Assembly: GCA_015522385.1 (NCBI GenBank)
Contig: WAMJ01000130.1
Span: 1 to 5,046 of the forward strand
Direction of reading: 5' to 3'
Source of the DNA: Candidatus Heimdallarchaeota archaeon
GTDB lineage: Archaea; Asgardarchaeota; Heimdallarchaeia; Heimdallarchaeales; Kariarchaeaceae
Length of the DNA: 5,046 nucleotides
Position numbers and translations under genes: made by a program. Below the pieces are notes generated by a model. The model ran no database searches, was not told the DNA's origin, and saw only the letters and a list, made by a program, of their open reading frames with translations. This document shows, in pieces, positions 1-5,046 of this stretch (within the stretch, counting starts at the first letter, position 1; each line of letters opens with the position of its first letter).

Positions 1-185
1 TCCGATACTGCTGTCGCTATCTCTTCAATAGTGATCTCCACTCCAGTCGCAACCAGCTCCCGCAGGCTTCTGTAACGGACTCCAGCGAGTTCTGTTTTCA
101 CGAGATCGAGGATTCCTGATCTGGTCATGATCCCTGATGCGAGATTATAGTTGTGAACGAATGACAGAGTTGAGAGCAGATCCAC
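1..185 (-). CDS. Partial hypothetical protein (N-terminal part), runs off the left edge
   Basis: An open minus-strand frame reaches the left edge without a stop, so only the first ~61 residues are visible. The frame opens after an in-frame stop at 198-200. Possible starts are GTG at 197, GTG at 185 and ATG at 128. I chose GTG 185 because a TATA-like box (TTTATCAA, 207-214) lies about 26 nt upstream, the usual archaeal spacing for a leaderless start; ATG 128 is the conservative alternative. From ATG 128 the product begins MTRSGILDLVKTELAG and continues through a likely helix (VRYRSLRELV) to TIEEIATAV, which resembles a helix-turn-helix second helix. That resemblance is weak and I do not recognise the family. 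It lies 44 nt downstream of the neighbouring minus-strand gene and could be read through from it or use its own promoter. Confidence 0.5.
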   Translation of the reverse strand, partial: MDLLSTLSFVHNYNLASGIMTRSGILDLVKTELAGVRYRSLRELVATGVEITIEEIATAVS

Positions 186-206
186 AGGTAGAACCACTTA
201 CGTTAT

Positions 207-225
207 TTGATAAAGGTTGATAAAG
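207..225 (-). promoter_or_regulatory. Candidate TATA box within a tandem 10-bp repeat
   Basis: Plus strand shows TTGATAAAG at 207-215 and again at 217-225, two copies with a 10-bp period. Read on the minus strand this gives TTTATCAA twice, the copy nearer the gene (207-214) being centred about 26 nt from the GTG at 185. It may be a TATA element with a duplicated copy, or a two-site operator on one face of the helix. Either role is inferred from spacing only. Confidence 0.35.
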
Positions 226-229
226 CAAT

Positions 230-736
230 TCACTTGATATGATCGATGAATTCGTGAAGTTTAATGGAGTTCTCCAAGGCAATCTCGTCATTCGTTCTCC
301 AACCATGGATTCTCTCGTAGATTGACCTGATACACCTGTAGCAGACTGAGGTAACCTCGGTCATTCCATAGAGAGCCCTCGTCTTGCACTCACAGGTTAC
401 ACATCTGACCGTTGACCTGAAGGTCGTACGGTGGATCCTCAGATACTTTGTATCTTCGTAATCTCCATCAGAGATCGCTCTCATGACCATCTTGGAAACG
501 TATTCAGGATATTGGATACTATGAGTGAGATCCTTTGTGAGCTTCTCATTGTCCTCTATCGCCAAGAAGAATTTGTCATACACCTTGACTGGGAGGAGAA
601 GGTGACCCAGCCACTCGTATGCACTTGCATGTTTGATTCTCTGGTGAGAAGACAGGTAATATTCCCCATCTCTCAATAGGATGTACAGTCTTGTCCTACC
701 GTCCATGACGTCAACAGGTAAATGTAATATAAACAT
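230..736 (-). CDS. Hypothetical small protein with C-terminal cysteine cluster (probable zinc binding)
   Basis: Complete minus-strand frame of 168 codons from ATG 736, ending TGA at 230-232. Family not recognised. Residues 1-100 are mixed hydrophobic and charged, with no signal peptide or membrane segment. Residues 112-135 hold C112-x2-C115-x-C117 and C132-x2-C135, two CxxC pairs 16 residues apart that look like a zinc finger or ribbon, with a fifth cysteine (C117). Basic residues surround the cluster (for example HRTTFRSTVR just before it), which would suit nucleic-acid contact, but that is inference. The start is uncertain. The best TATA box (752-759) would place transcription initiation near 729, inside this frame, and a second TATA-like stretch lies at 726-733. 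Both favour ATG 706 (Met11, 158 aa). No Shine-Dalgarno precedes either ATG. Confidence 0.72.
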   Translation of the reverse strand: MFILHLPVDVMDGRTRLYILLRDGEYYLSSHQRIKHASAYEWLGHLLLPVKVYDKFFLAIEDNEKLTKDLTHSIQYPEYVSKMVMRAISDGDYEDTKYLRIHRTTFRSTVRCVTCECKTRALYGMTEVTSVCYRCIRSIYERIHGWRTNDEIALENSIKLHEFIDHIK

Positions 737-751
737 ATTTTGTATATGACA

Positions 752-759
752 TATTTATA
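752..759 (-). promoter_or_regulatory. TATA box of the minus-strand cysteine-cluster gene
   Basis: Minus strand reads TATAAATA, close to the archaeal consensus, within an AT-rich block (ATATAAATAT, 751-760). Its centre is about 20 nt from ATG 736 and 50 nt from ATG 706. With a normal 26-nt spacing, transcription would begin near 729 and translation at ATG 706 behind a leader of about 23 nt. Confidence 0.5.
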
Positions 760-908
760 TGATGAATTTTATTGAGATAGTTCCACGAAGTGTTAGTTAC
801 CATGATAGAGGAAGCAGTGATTGAATTTCTGTAGAACATTCTATCTACTCAACACGATTAGCAATTAACCGGCCCCACAAGTTATTTTTCTCAAAATTAT
901 TTCATTCC

Positions 909-920
909 TTTTAATAAAAT
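909..920 (+). promoter_or_regulatory. TATA box of the exonuclease gene
   Basis: TTTTAATAAAAT lies about 22 nt upstream of the GTG start at 936, inside an AT-rich tract that begins near 880. No Shine-Dalgarno sequence lies between it and the start, which fits a leaderless or near-leaderless mRNA. The rest of the divergent spacer (760-905) shows no other gene or clear element. Confidence 0.5.
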
Positions 921-935
921 ACCTCATATAATGAT

Positions 936-1838
936 GTGCACATCTACGTACTTGACTTGGAGACCACGGGTCTGCAGGGATATCCAAAAGACAAGGTGGT
1001 ACAGATTGGGGTGGTCTCGCTCGACCTCGTGACCGGAGAGATAGAGACCGAGATGGACGAGTACCTCGGCTACGAGCTCACGGAGGAGGAGAAGCAGTCG
1101 TGGATCTTCACCGAGGGAGGACTGGATCCCGACTCACTGAGAGACGCCAGATCACCAGAGGAGATAGCCCACGACCTGCGCCTCATGCTCAGGGACCAGA
1201 GGGTGGCGATATTTAACGTTGGGTTCGACTATACTAAGTTTCTAGCCCATCCTCCATTCGACCTCATGCCCGATGACCTCGTCATCCTCCCCTGCGTCAT
1301 GCAGCAGGCCAGGTGGGTGACTAGGATCAAGAACAGGTGGGATCGGTACAAGTGGCCGACGCTGCACCAAGCGGTAGAGCTGGTGCTGGGCGAGACCCAG
1401 AGTCACGAGCACTCGGCGGTGGACGATGCGTGGTGGACGGCGAGGCTCCTTCACAGGATGATCACGTACTTCGACATGGGGAACTACCACCAGTACATCG
1501 ACCGATACACCCTGATCGAGAAGGGTGTCTTAGATCCAGACATCGATCCTTGGTCAGAAGTTCAGGAAATCAGCTACGAAGAGTACTGGGAGAGGTGGGG
1601 ACAGTACAGACAGGGATACTCGGAGAGCGAGGAGGAGGAGCGATATGTGGCTACTGGATGGCGGGGGATCGATGCCCCTGATGGGAATGGTGTCAAATGC
1701 CCTAAGTGCGGGGCAGACGGTGAGATCAGGATAGAGATCCTGAATATAATCCATTACGTGTGCCCTGACTGTAAAATAGCGTACAATCGCAGGGAGTACT
1801 CCTCGCTTGCTATGCTTGGAATTGTCATTGAGGGCTGA
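936..1838 (+). CDS. DnaQ-like DEDDh 3'-5' exonuclease with C-terminal zinc ribbon
   Basis: A 300-residue protein with an RNase H-fold exonuclease domain over about residues 1-180. Visible catalytic motifs are ExoI DLETTGL (D7, E9), ExoII NVGFD (D98) and ExoIII H159-S-A-V-D-D164, which matches HxAxxD and makes it the DEDDh subclass. All expected metal-binding acids and the general-base histidine are present, so it should be active, removing nucleotides from 3' ends of DNA or RNA using two metal ions. An acidic linker (SESEEEERY, about 229-237) leads to a four-cysteine zinc ribbon (C255, C258, C276, C279), a likely nucleic-acid or partner-binding module. The start is GTG: the next upstream in-frame codon of note is a stop at 912-914, and GTG places ExoI at its usual distance from the N-terminus. 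An ATG at 931 is out of frame. The gene ends with tandem stops, TGA then TAG. It is GC-rich relative to its flanks. Substrate (proofreading, repair or RNA trimming) cannot be told from sequence. Confidence 0.92.
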   Translation: MHIYVLDLETTGLQGYPKDKVVQIGVVSLDLVTGEIETEMDEYLGYELTEEEKQSWIFTEGGLDPDSLRDARSPEEIAHDLRLMLRDQRVAIFNVGFDYTKFLAHPPFDLMPDDLVILPCVMQQARWVTRIKNRWDRYKWPTLHQAVELVLGETQSHEHSAVDDAWWTARLLHRMITYFDMGNYHQYIDRYTLIEKGVLDPDIDPWSEVQEISYEEYWERWGQYRQGYSESEEEERYVATGWRGIDAPDGNGVKCPKCGADGEIRIEILNIIHYVCPDCKIAYNRREYSSLAMLGIVIEG

Positions 1839-1863
1839 TAGAATTCATTCCGTGTCCAAGAGA

Positions 1864-1871
1864 TTTAAATA
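1864..1871 (+). promoter_or_regulatory. TATA-like box in the convergent gap
   Basis: TTTAAATA fits the archaeal TATA consensus well but lies downstream of the exonuclease stop, where no annotated gene needs a promoter on this strand. About 25 nt downstream is an ATG (1892) opening a 27-codon frame that ends TAA at 1975, antisense to the 3' end of the surface-protein gene. It may drive a short antisense RNA or be chance in AT-rich DNA. The near-palindromic box could also be read on the other strand. Confidence 0.25.
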
Positions 1872-1893
1872 TTGAGAGAAGCTATAACAATAT

Positions 1894-1911
1894 GGGGCGG
1901 TTCCCCGCCCC
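1894..1911. terminator. GC hairpin between convergent genes, possible bidirectional 3' end element
   Basis: GGGGCGG (1894-1900), loop TTCC (1901-1904), CCGCCCC (1905-1911) form a perfect 7-bp stem with a 4-nt loop, 55 nt past the exonuclease stop and 20 nt past the surface-protein stop. It is inverted, so it forms in transcripts from either side. No U-tract follows in either direction, so it does not match a bacterial intrinsic terminator or the archaeal T-run type. A role in stopping converging polymerases or protecting 3' ends is inferred. Confidence 0.45.
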
Positions 1912-1923
1912 TACCCTCCCCCC
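1903..1923 (-). other. G-quadruplex-forming motif in the 3' UTR of the surface-protein gene
   Basis: Read on the minus strand there are four G-tracts of 6, 3, 4 and 4 bases separated by loops of 1, 2 and 1 bases (A, TA, C). This meets the standard four-tract G-quadruplex pattern with very short loops. It starts 8 nt after the stop codon, so it would be in the mRNA. It shares bases with the hairpin at 1894-1911, so the two folds exclude each other. Folding is inferred from sequence. Confidence 0.55.
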
Positions 1924-1931
1924 ACTCATAC

Positions 1932-3635
1932 TTATGATCTTCTCGTCCGCCAGAAGACGAATACAACAGCGGTAACCACGACACCGGAGGAGATAAAGAG
2001 CACCGTAGTCACCCCGGGATCTGTCTCGTCAACGACCTCGAACCACGTCTCGTTGCTGTTACCCGCAAGATCTGTAACTGTGAGTGTGAAGTTGGTGTTG
2101 CCCTTCTGCAGAGTGAGATTATACACCAAGGAGATGGTGTTGACGTACCCTAGTGCTCCACCAATGAACCTGAGCTCGAACCGTTCTGAATCCACCAAGG
2201 ATATATTATCGAACACTCTCTCTCTGAGTCCGCGATAACCAAGGTCGATAGACTGGATAAAGCTGTTATTTTCTCCGGTCTCTTCAGCCGTGATTTCGAT
2301 GATGAAACCACCGTTGTATGTGACGTTCAAACTGGCGCTTGGTTCGGTCACATCCCAGATGAGTGTGATCGACTGGTTGTGAACCACCCCCTCAGTATTG
2401 TTGACAACAAAGTACGCCAACTGATTTCCAGGAGTTTTCATCCTCACCCGGACCTTGGTCTCGTCGACCAGTAGGGACGTGTTCCAGTCCTTTCCCACCA
2501 ACGTTATGTTAGTGGCCCTTACGTCGCTCACGGAGTTCACGACCTCATAGCCGAGGATGACCTCACTGTCAGGGCTCACGACCGGATTGCTGAAACGTAA
2601 ATAGGTCGATCCGTTGAATACCGCTATCACGTACTGTGCTATGACCTCAGTCGAGTTGATCAACTCGTCAGTCAGTGAGACAACAAGGTACACTCCATCT
2701 AGTACTTTAGCAGTCAGGATATAATAGATCAAACTGTTGTTTCCGATGGTTCGAACGGATAATGGGAGTCTGACATCGGATGAGTAGTTCTCCATGAGCT
2801 TGAAAGAGAGGCTCATATTGGCCTCATTTCTTACAGTCAAGGTGTAGTTCAGAGGTTCATCTTGGCGGAAGGTATGTGTGTCATTGTACCTACCATTCTT
2901 GACTATCTCAAGACCGAAACCATTGTTGACCCTCTGGAAATTAGGACTAGTTGAAAAATCATCCTGTCCCATGTAGCCATAGCTGCTATTGAGTGTGATG
3001 AAGAGATACCTAGTTCGTAGTCTTAGTCGGAATGTAATGTCGTATGTGATGGTATCGGAGCTCAGTGAGGTGGTTATACTTGTCGGGTCGAGAGCTTCCA
3101 TTTCCAGCACGTTCTTGCGGTACCCAGAGAGGATAGAGACCTCAGGGGTGAATTCTCCATAGCCATAAAGAGTGACATTGATCTCGATGGTACTTCCTAA
3201 CTCAGCAGTCCACTCTCCCGTGTTCACAAGGTCGAGACTGGCATTGTGCCCCGCGATTACCGGAGCGGGAGTTCCGACCTCCCTGATCCAGTGACCCGTG
3301 TACCCATTGCTGTCAGCATATCCCTCTGCAGTCCTGACAGCTCCCGAGTAGGAGTACGCCCTGAAGGAGACGGAGAAGGGCACAGTGTAGATCAGGTGGT
3401 AGCGGGCGGTGTCTCCGTCCGTCGAGATCTGCGTAGCAGCGAGGACCTCTCCGTTCGAGAAGGTGATATTCAGTCCCTCCTCATCCCTGTACGCATCGTA
3501 CTTGATGATGACGTTAGTCCCCCTTGAGACGACAGAGGAGGAGAGCGATATAAGTGTGGGCTGAGGAGTAGACTGCGCAGGGGCAGGTAGTACTATGATA
3601 GACGTGATGATCAGGGTGATGAGGAGTCGTTCCAT
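1932..3635 (-). CDS. Secreted, membrane-anchored, probably N-glycosylated beta-rich surface protein
   Basis: From ATG 3635 the product is 567 aa. An N-terminal signal peptide (MERLLITLIITSIIVLPAPA, likely cut after residue 20 at APA/QS) leads to a long exported region, then a single membrane helix at about 542-562 and the basic tail RTRRS. This gives a type I topology with the bulk outside the cell. The exported part has 21 N-x-S/T sequons between residues 56 and 528, no cysteine, and about five beta-rich stretches of ~100 residues. The last contains LTVTDLAGNSNE, typical of Ig-like domains, and an earlier junction reads WDVTEPSASLNV. I infer a chain of Ig-like or CARDB-like modules acting in the cell envelope or in adhesion; no catalytic motif is seen. 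The frame also has ATGs at 3659 (575 aa) and 3644. I prefer 3635 because a TATA box is centred 26-27 nt upstream and the longer version adds a poor prefix to the signal peptide. It converges with the exonuclease gene and diverges from the AT-rich gene. Confidence 0.85.
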   Translation of the reverse strand: MERLLITLIITSIIVLPAPAQSTPQPTLISLSSSVVSRGTNVIIKYDAYRDEEGLNITFSNGEVLAATQISTDGDTARYHLIYTVPFSVSFRAYSYSGAVRTAEGYADSNGYTGHWIREVGTPAPVIAGHNASLDLVNTGEWTAELGSTIEINVTLYGYGEFTPEVSILSGYRKNVLEMEALDPTSITTSLSSDTITYDITFRLRLRTRYLFITLNSSYGYMGQDDFSTSPNFQRVNNGFGLEIVKNGRYNDTHTFRQDEPLNYTLTVRNEANMSLSFKLMENYSSDVRLPLSVRTIGNNSLIYYILTAKVLDGVYLVVSLTDELINSTEVIAQYVIAVFNGSTYLRFSNPVVSPDSEVILGYEVVNSVSDVRATNITLVGKDWNTSLLVDETKVRVRMKTPGNQLAYFVVNNTEGVVHNQSITLIWDVTEPSASLNVTYNGGFIIEITAEETGENNSFIQSIDLGYRGLRERVFDNISLVDSERFELRFIGGALGYVNTISLVYNLTLQKGNTNFTLTVTDLAGNSNETWFEVVDETDPGVTTVLFISSGVVVTAVVFVFWRTRRS

Positions 3636-3657
3636 GAAAACCATCGCCCCTGGAATC

Positions 3658-3665
3658 ATATTTAA
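3658..3665 (-). promoter_or_regulatory. TATA box of the surface-protein gene
   Basis: Minus strand reads TTAAATAT, centred 26-27 nt upstream of the ATG at 3635, the standard archaeal distance to a transcription start. This overlaps the alternative upstream ATG (3659) and so argues against that start, favouring a leaderless mRNA beginning at or next to ATG 3635. Confidence 0.55.
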
Positions 3666-3783
3666 GCGTTATCTCTACCTCCTGACATGAATTGGTGACA
3701 AGTCCAACCATGGTTTCCATTCCATATTAAGAGAGGATTTGAAAAGGTTGGTATAATTTACAGGACAGGTTATAATACACGAT

Positions 3784-3791
3784 AAAATATA
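3784..3791 (+). promoter_or_regulatory. TATA box of the AT-rich zinc-motif gene
   Basis: AAAATATA (within GATAAAATATAAG) is centred about 29 nt upstream of the ATG at 3817, consistent with a very short leader or none. No Shine-Dalgarno sequence lies between. Two further TATA-like stretches sit upstream (TATAAT near 3752 and 3770), so the exact promoter is not certain. Confidence 0.5.
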
Positions 3792-3816
3792 AGTGCACTC
3801 CTGAAAATCTGTAGTT

Positions 3817-5046
3817 ATGGGAAATCAGAAGAAAGTCAAAAATGAGACAATAAAGAAGTATTATTTCAAGTATTTTTTGGATAAATGTCATAAATGTAAT
3901 ACCATTAAAATTCAATCTTCTAAAATGAAAAAGGCGATCTTATGTCCAAAATGTGACCAAATTGATTTGTTTGATAAGGAAGAAGCAATAGACCTTTTGA
4001 ATAAGCAGATAAGTCTCTATAATCGAGAGCAGACGAAGTATATTTTGAAATTGAACCCAGAAGATTTGTATTTAAGAATCGTCGTAGATATCTTTAAACA
4101 TATTAATTCTCTCTTTCCATTTTTCCAGAGATATAGGGAGTATAATATCCCTGGGGTGGATGTCTTTAGTGTTACGTCCTTATTTCAGATACAGCATAAG
4201 TTAATCGAAATGAGAGAAAAAGACAAACTAAATTATACGGATACTATAGGACGATTTGATTCAGAATTTGGCGATATGGTAACCTTAGTCATCGAATTGG
4301 GCTACAAGATTGTAGTTCATGAAGCAATATTAGATGAAATAGAAGCAGATGTTGCTTTCCTCGAAAAAATATCTATAGAGGGTAAGATGAAAAGTTACAA
4401 TATTTTTCATTCTTCAGCATGGTCAAAGATTAACCAGATCTTGAGGAGTATGGGCATGGAAGATTCGTCAAGGCCATATGATCCTAGATTTATGGGTAAT
4501 CCATACAATGTAATCCAATCTTATTACAATCTAGAACCGATAAGTTCGTTACCCGATAGCAAAATTTCATTGTCAGATGAACTATACATGGGGTACAGTG
4601 AGATGTTAGGTGCATTAGCAAGGTATCCATCTCATTTTAGATATTATGACTATCGGGTTGTAACTTTCTTTGATCCAGTTGAAATTCCTGATCTTTATCC
4701 ATTTGTCATTGATTTAATCAATGGATTGAGAGCATATTCTATCCCGCTGATTTATTTAACTCCATCCAGACTATCAATGAGTCTAAGTAATTATAATATT
4801 AAGTTAGAGCACTGGGAAAAATTTATTGTTAACCTATCTAATAATCCTACTGAAGATATTTTACGATCCTTAGATCAAGATCTGAAAAGGGGGGAAAGAA
4901 ATCCTGTCCCATTCTTTAATTATCTTCTTAAAGATAAACTAGATGAAGGTACCGATGGAGAAGGATTCCTAATCGATCCAATAAGACTTTTATTAACATA
5001 CATTTTCACATATAGATTTCATAAACCAGATGCTAGAGTAAATCGA
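3817..5046 (+). CDS. Partial hypothetical protein with N-terminal four-cysteine zinc motif, runs off the right edge
   Basis: An uninterrupted frame of 410 codons from ATG 3817 to the last base, with no stop, so the C-terminus is missing. The N-terminus is strongly basic (MGNQKKVKNETIKK). C24-x2-C27 and C43-x2-C46 follow, 15 residues apart, forming a likely zinc ribbon. The remainder, about 47-410, is a soluble-looking mix of helix and strand with many aromatic residues and no signal peptide or membrane helix. I recognise no catalytic motif and no family. A Lys-rich tail plus zinc ribbon suggests nucleic-acid or partner binding, but this is inference. The gene is markedly AT-rich (17 of 60 bases G or C at 4801-4860) and prefers A/T-ending codons (TTA, ATA, AAT), unlike the exonuclease gene, which suggests transfer from elsewhere. 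It has its own promoter and diverges from the surface-protein gene. Confidence 0.75.
   Translation, partial: MGNQKKVKNETIKKYYFKYFLDKCHKCNTIKIQSSKMKKAILCPKCDQIDLFDKEEAIDLLNKQISLYNREQTKYILKLNPEDLYLRIVVDIFKHINSLFPFFQRYREYNIPGVDVFSVTSLFQIQHKLIEMREKDKLNYTDTIGRFDSEFGDMVTLVIELGYKIVVHEAILDEIEADVAFLEKISIEGKMKSYNIFHSSAWSKINQILRSMGMEDSSRPYDPRFMGNPYNVIQSYYNLEPISSLPDSKISLSDELYMGYSEMLGALARYPSHFRYYDYRVVTFFDPVEIPDLYPFVIDLINGLRAYSIPLIYLTPSRLSMSLSNYNIKLEHWEKFIVNLSNNPTEDILRSLDQDLKRGERNPVPFFNYLLKDKLDEGTDGEGFLIDPIRLLLTYIFTYRFHKPDARVNR

Noticed and set aside
802..834. Ten-codon ATG frame in the divergent spacer left of the exonuclease gene
   Set aside because: Too short to separate from chance, with no TATA box at proper spacing.
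931..933. ATG at 931 as the exonuclease start
   Set aside because: It is out of frame with the exonuclease motifs. The in-frame GTG at 936 is the only start after the upstream stop that keeps the ExoI motif at its usual place.
1242..1681. Overlapping frames on both strands inside the exonuclease gene (1242-1490 minus, 1337-1681 plus)
   Set aside because: They sit within a well-supported gene with intact catalytic motifs. Long secondary frames are expected in GC-rich coding DNA, and their products are low-complexity and rich in Arg and Pro.
3246..3527. Plus-strand 93-codon frame opposite the surface-protein gene
   Set aside because: It is antisense to a coherent signal-peptide-bearing gene, has no promoter-like sequence at suitable distance and shows no protein motif.
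3706..3715. Perfect 10-bp palindrome AACCATGGTT in the second divergent spacer
   Set aside because: It could be a repressor site, but a single 10-bp palindrome is not rare, and it lies upstream of both TATA boxes with no second copy, so it cannot be supported as an operator.
3727..3915. Minus-strand 62-codon frame crossing the start of the AT-rich gene
   Set aside because: It lies antisense to the promoter and N-terminal zinc-motif codons of the plus-strand gene. Its composition simply mirrors AT-rich DNA and it has no recognisable motif.

Overview
The window looks archaeal. Every visible gene start has an AT-rich box of the archaeal TATA type about 20-30 nt upstream and none has a clear Shine-Dalgarno sequence, which suggests leaderless or near-leaderless mRNAs. 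One gene encodes a large, cysteine-free, sequon-rich surface protein with an N-terminal signal peptide and a C-terminal membrane anchor, a style common in archaea. Asgard archaea, for example Thorarchaeia-like lineages, are a plausible source, but that is an impression from protein style and base composition. No marker gene here proves it.

Layout from left to right: (1) the N-terminal part of an unrecognised minus-strand gene that runs off the left edge; (2) a minus-strand gene for a small protein of up to 168 aa with a C-terminal cysteine cluster; (3) a divergent promoter region of about 200 bp; (4) a plus-strand DnaQ-type (DEDDh) 3'-5' exonuclease with a fused C-terminal zinc ribbon; (5) a short convergent gap holding a GC hairpin that overlaps a G-quadruplex motif, flanked by a TATA-like box; (6) a minus-strand gene for a secreted, membrane-anchored, probably N-glycosylated beta-rich protein; (7) a second divergent promoter region; (8) a plus-strand AT-rich gene with an N-terminal four-cysteine zinc motif, open at the right edge after 410 codons.

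The genes do not form an obvious operon. Strands run -, -, +, -, +, and only the two leftmost genes could be co-transcribed. Three of the five encoded proteins carry paired CxxC motifs likely to bind zinc. Base composition changes sharply: sampled 60-base lines give about 60% GC in the exonuclease gene, 48% in the surface-protein gene and 28% in the last gene. That last gene may therefore be recently acquired. No tRNA, rRNA, CRISPR array, insertion sequence or transposase was seen. No complete new system can be claimed. The best leads are the AT-rich zinc-motif gene at the right edge, the exonuclease-zinc ribbon fusion and the G-rich 3' element between the convergent genes.
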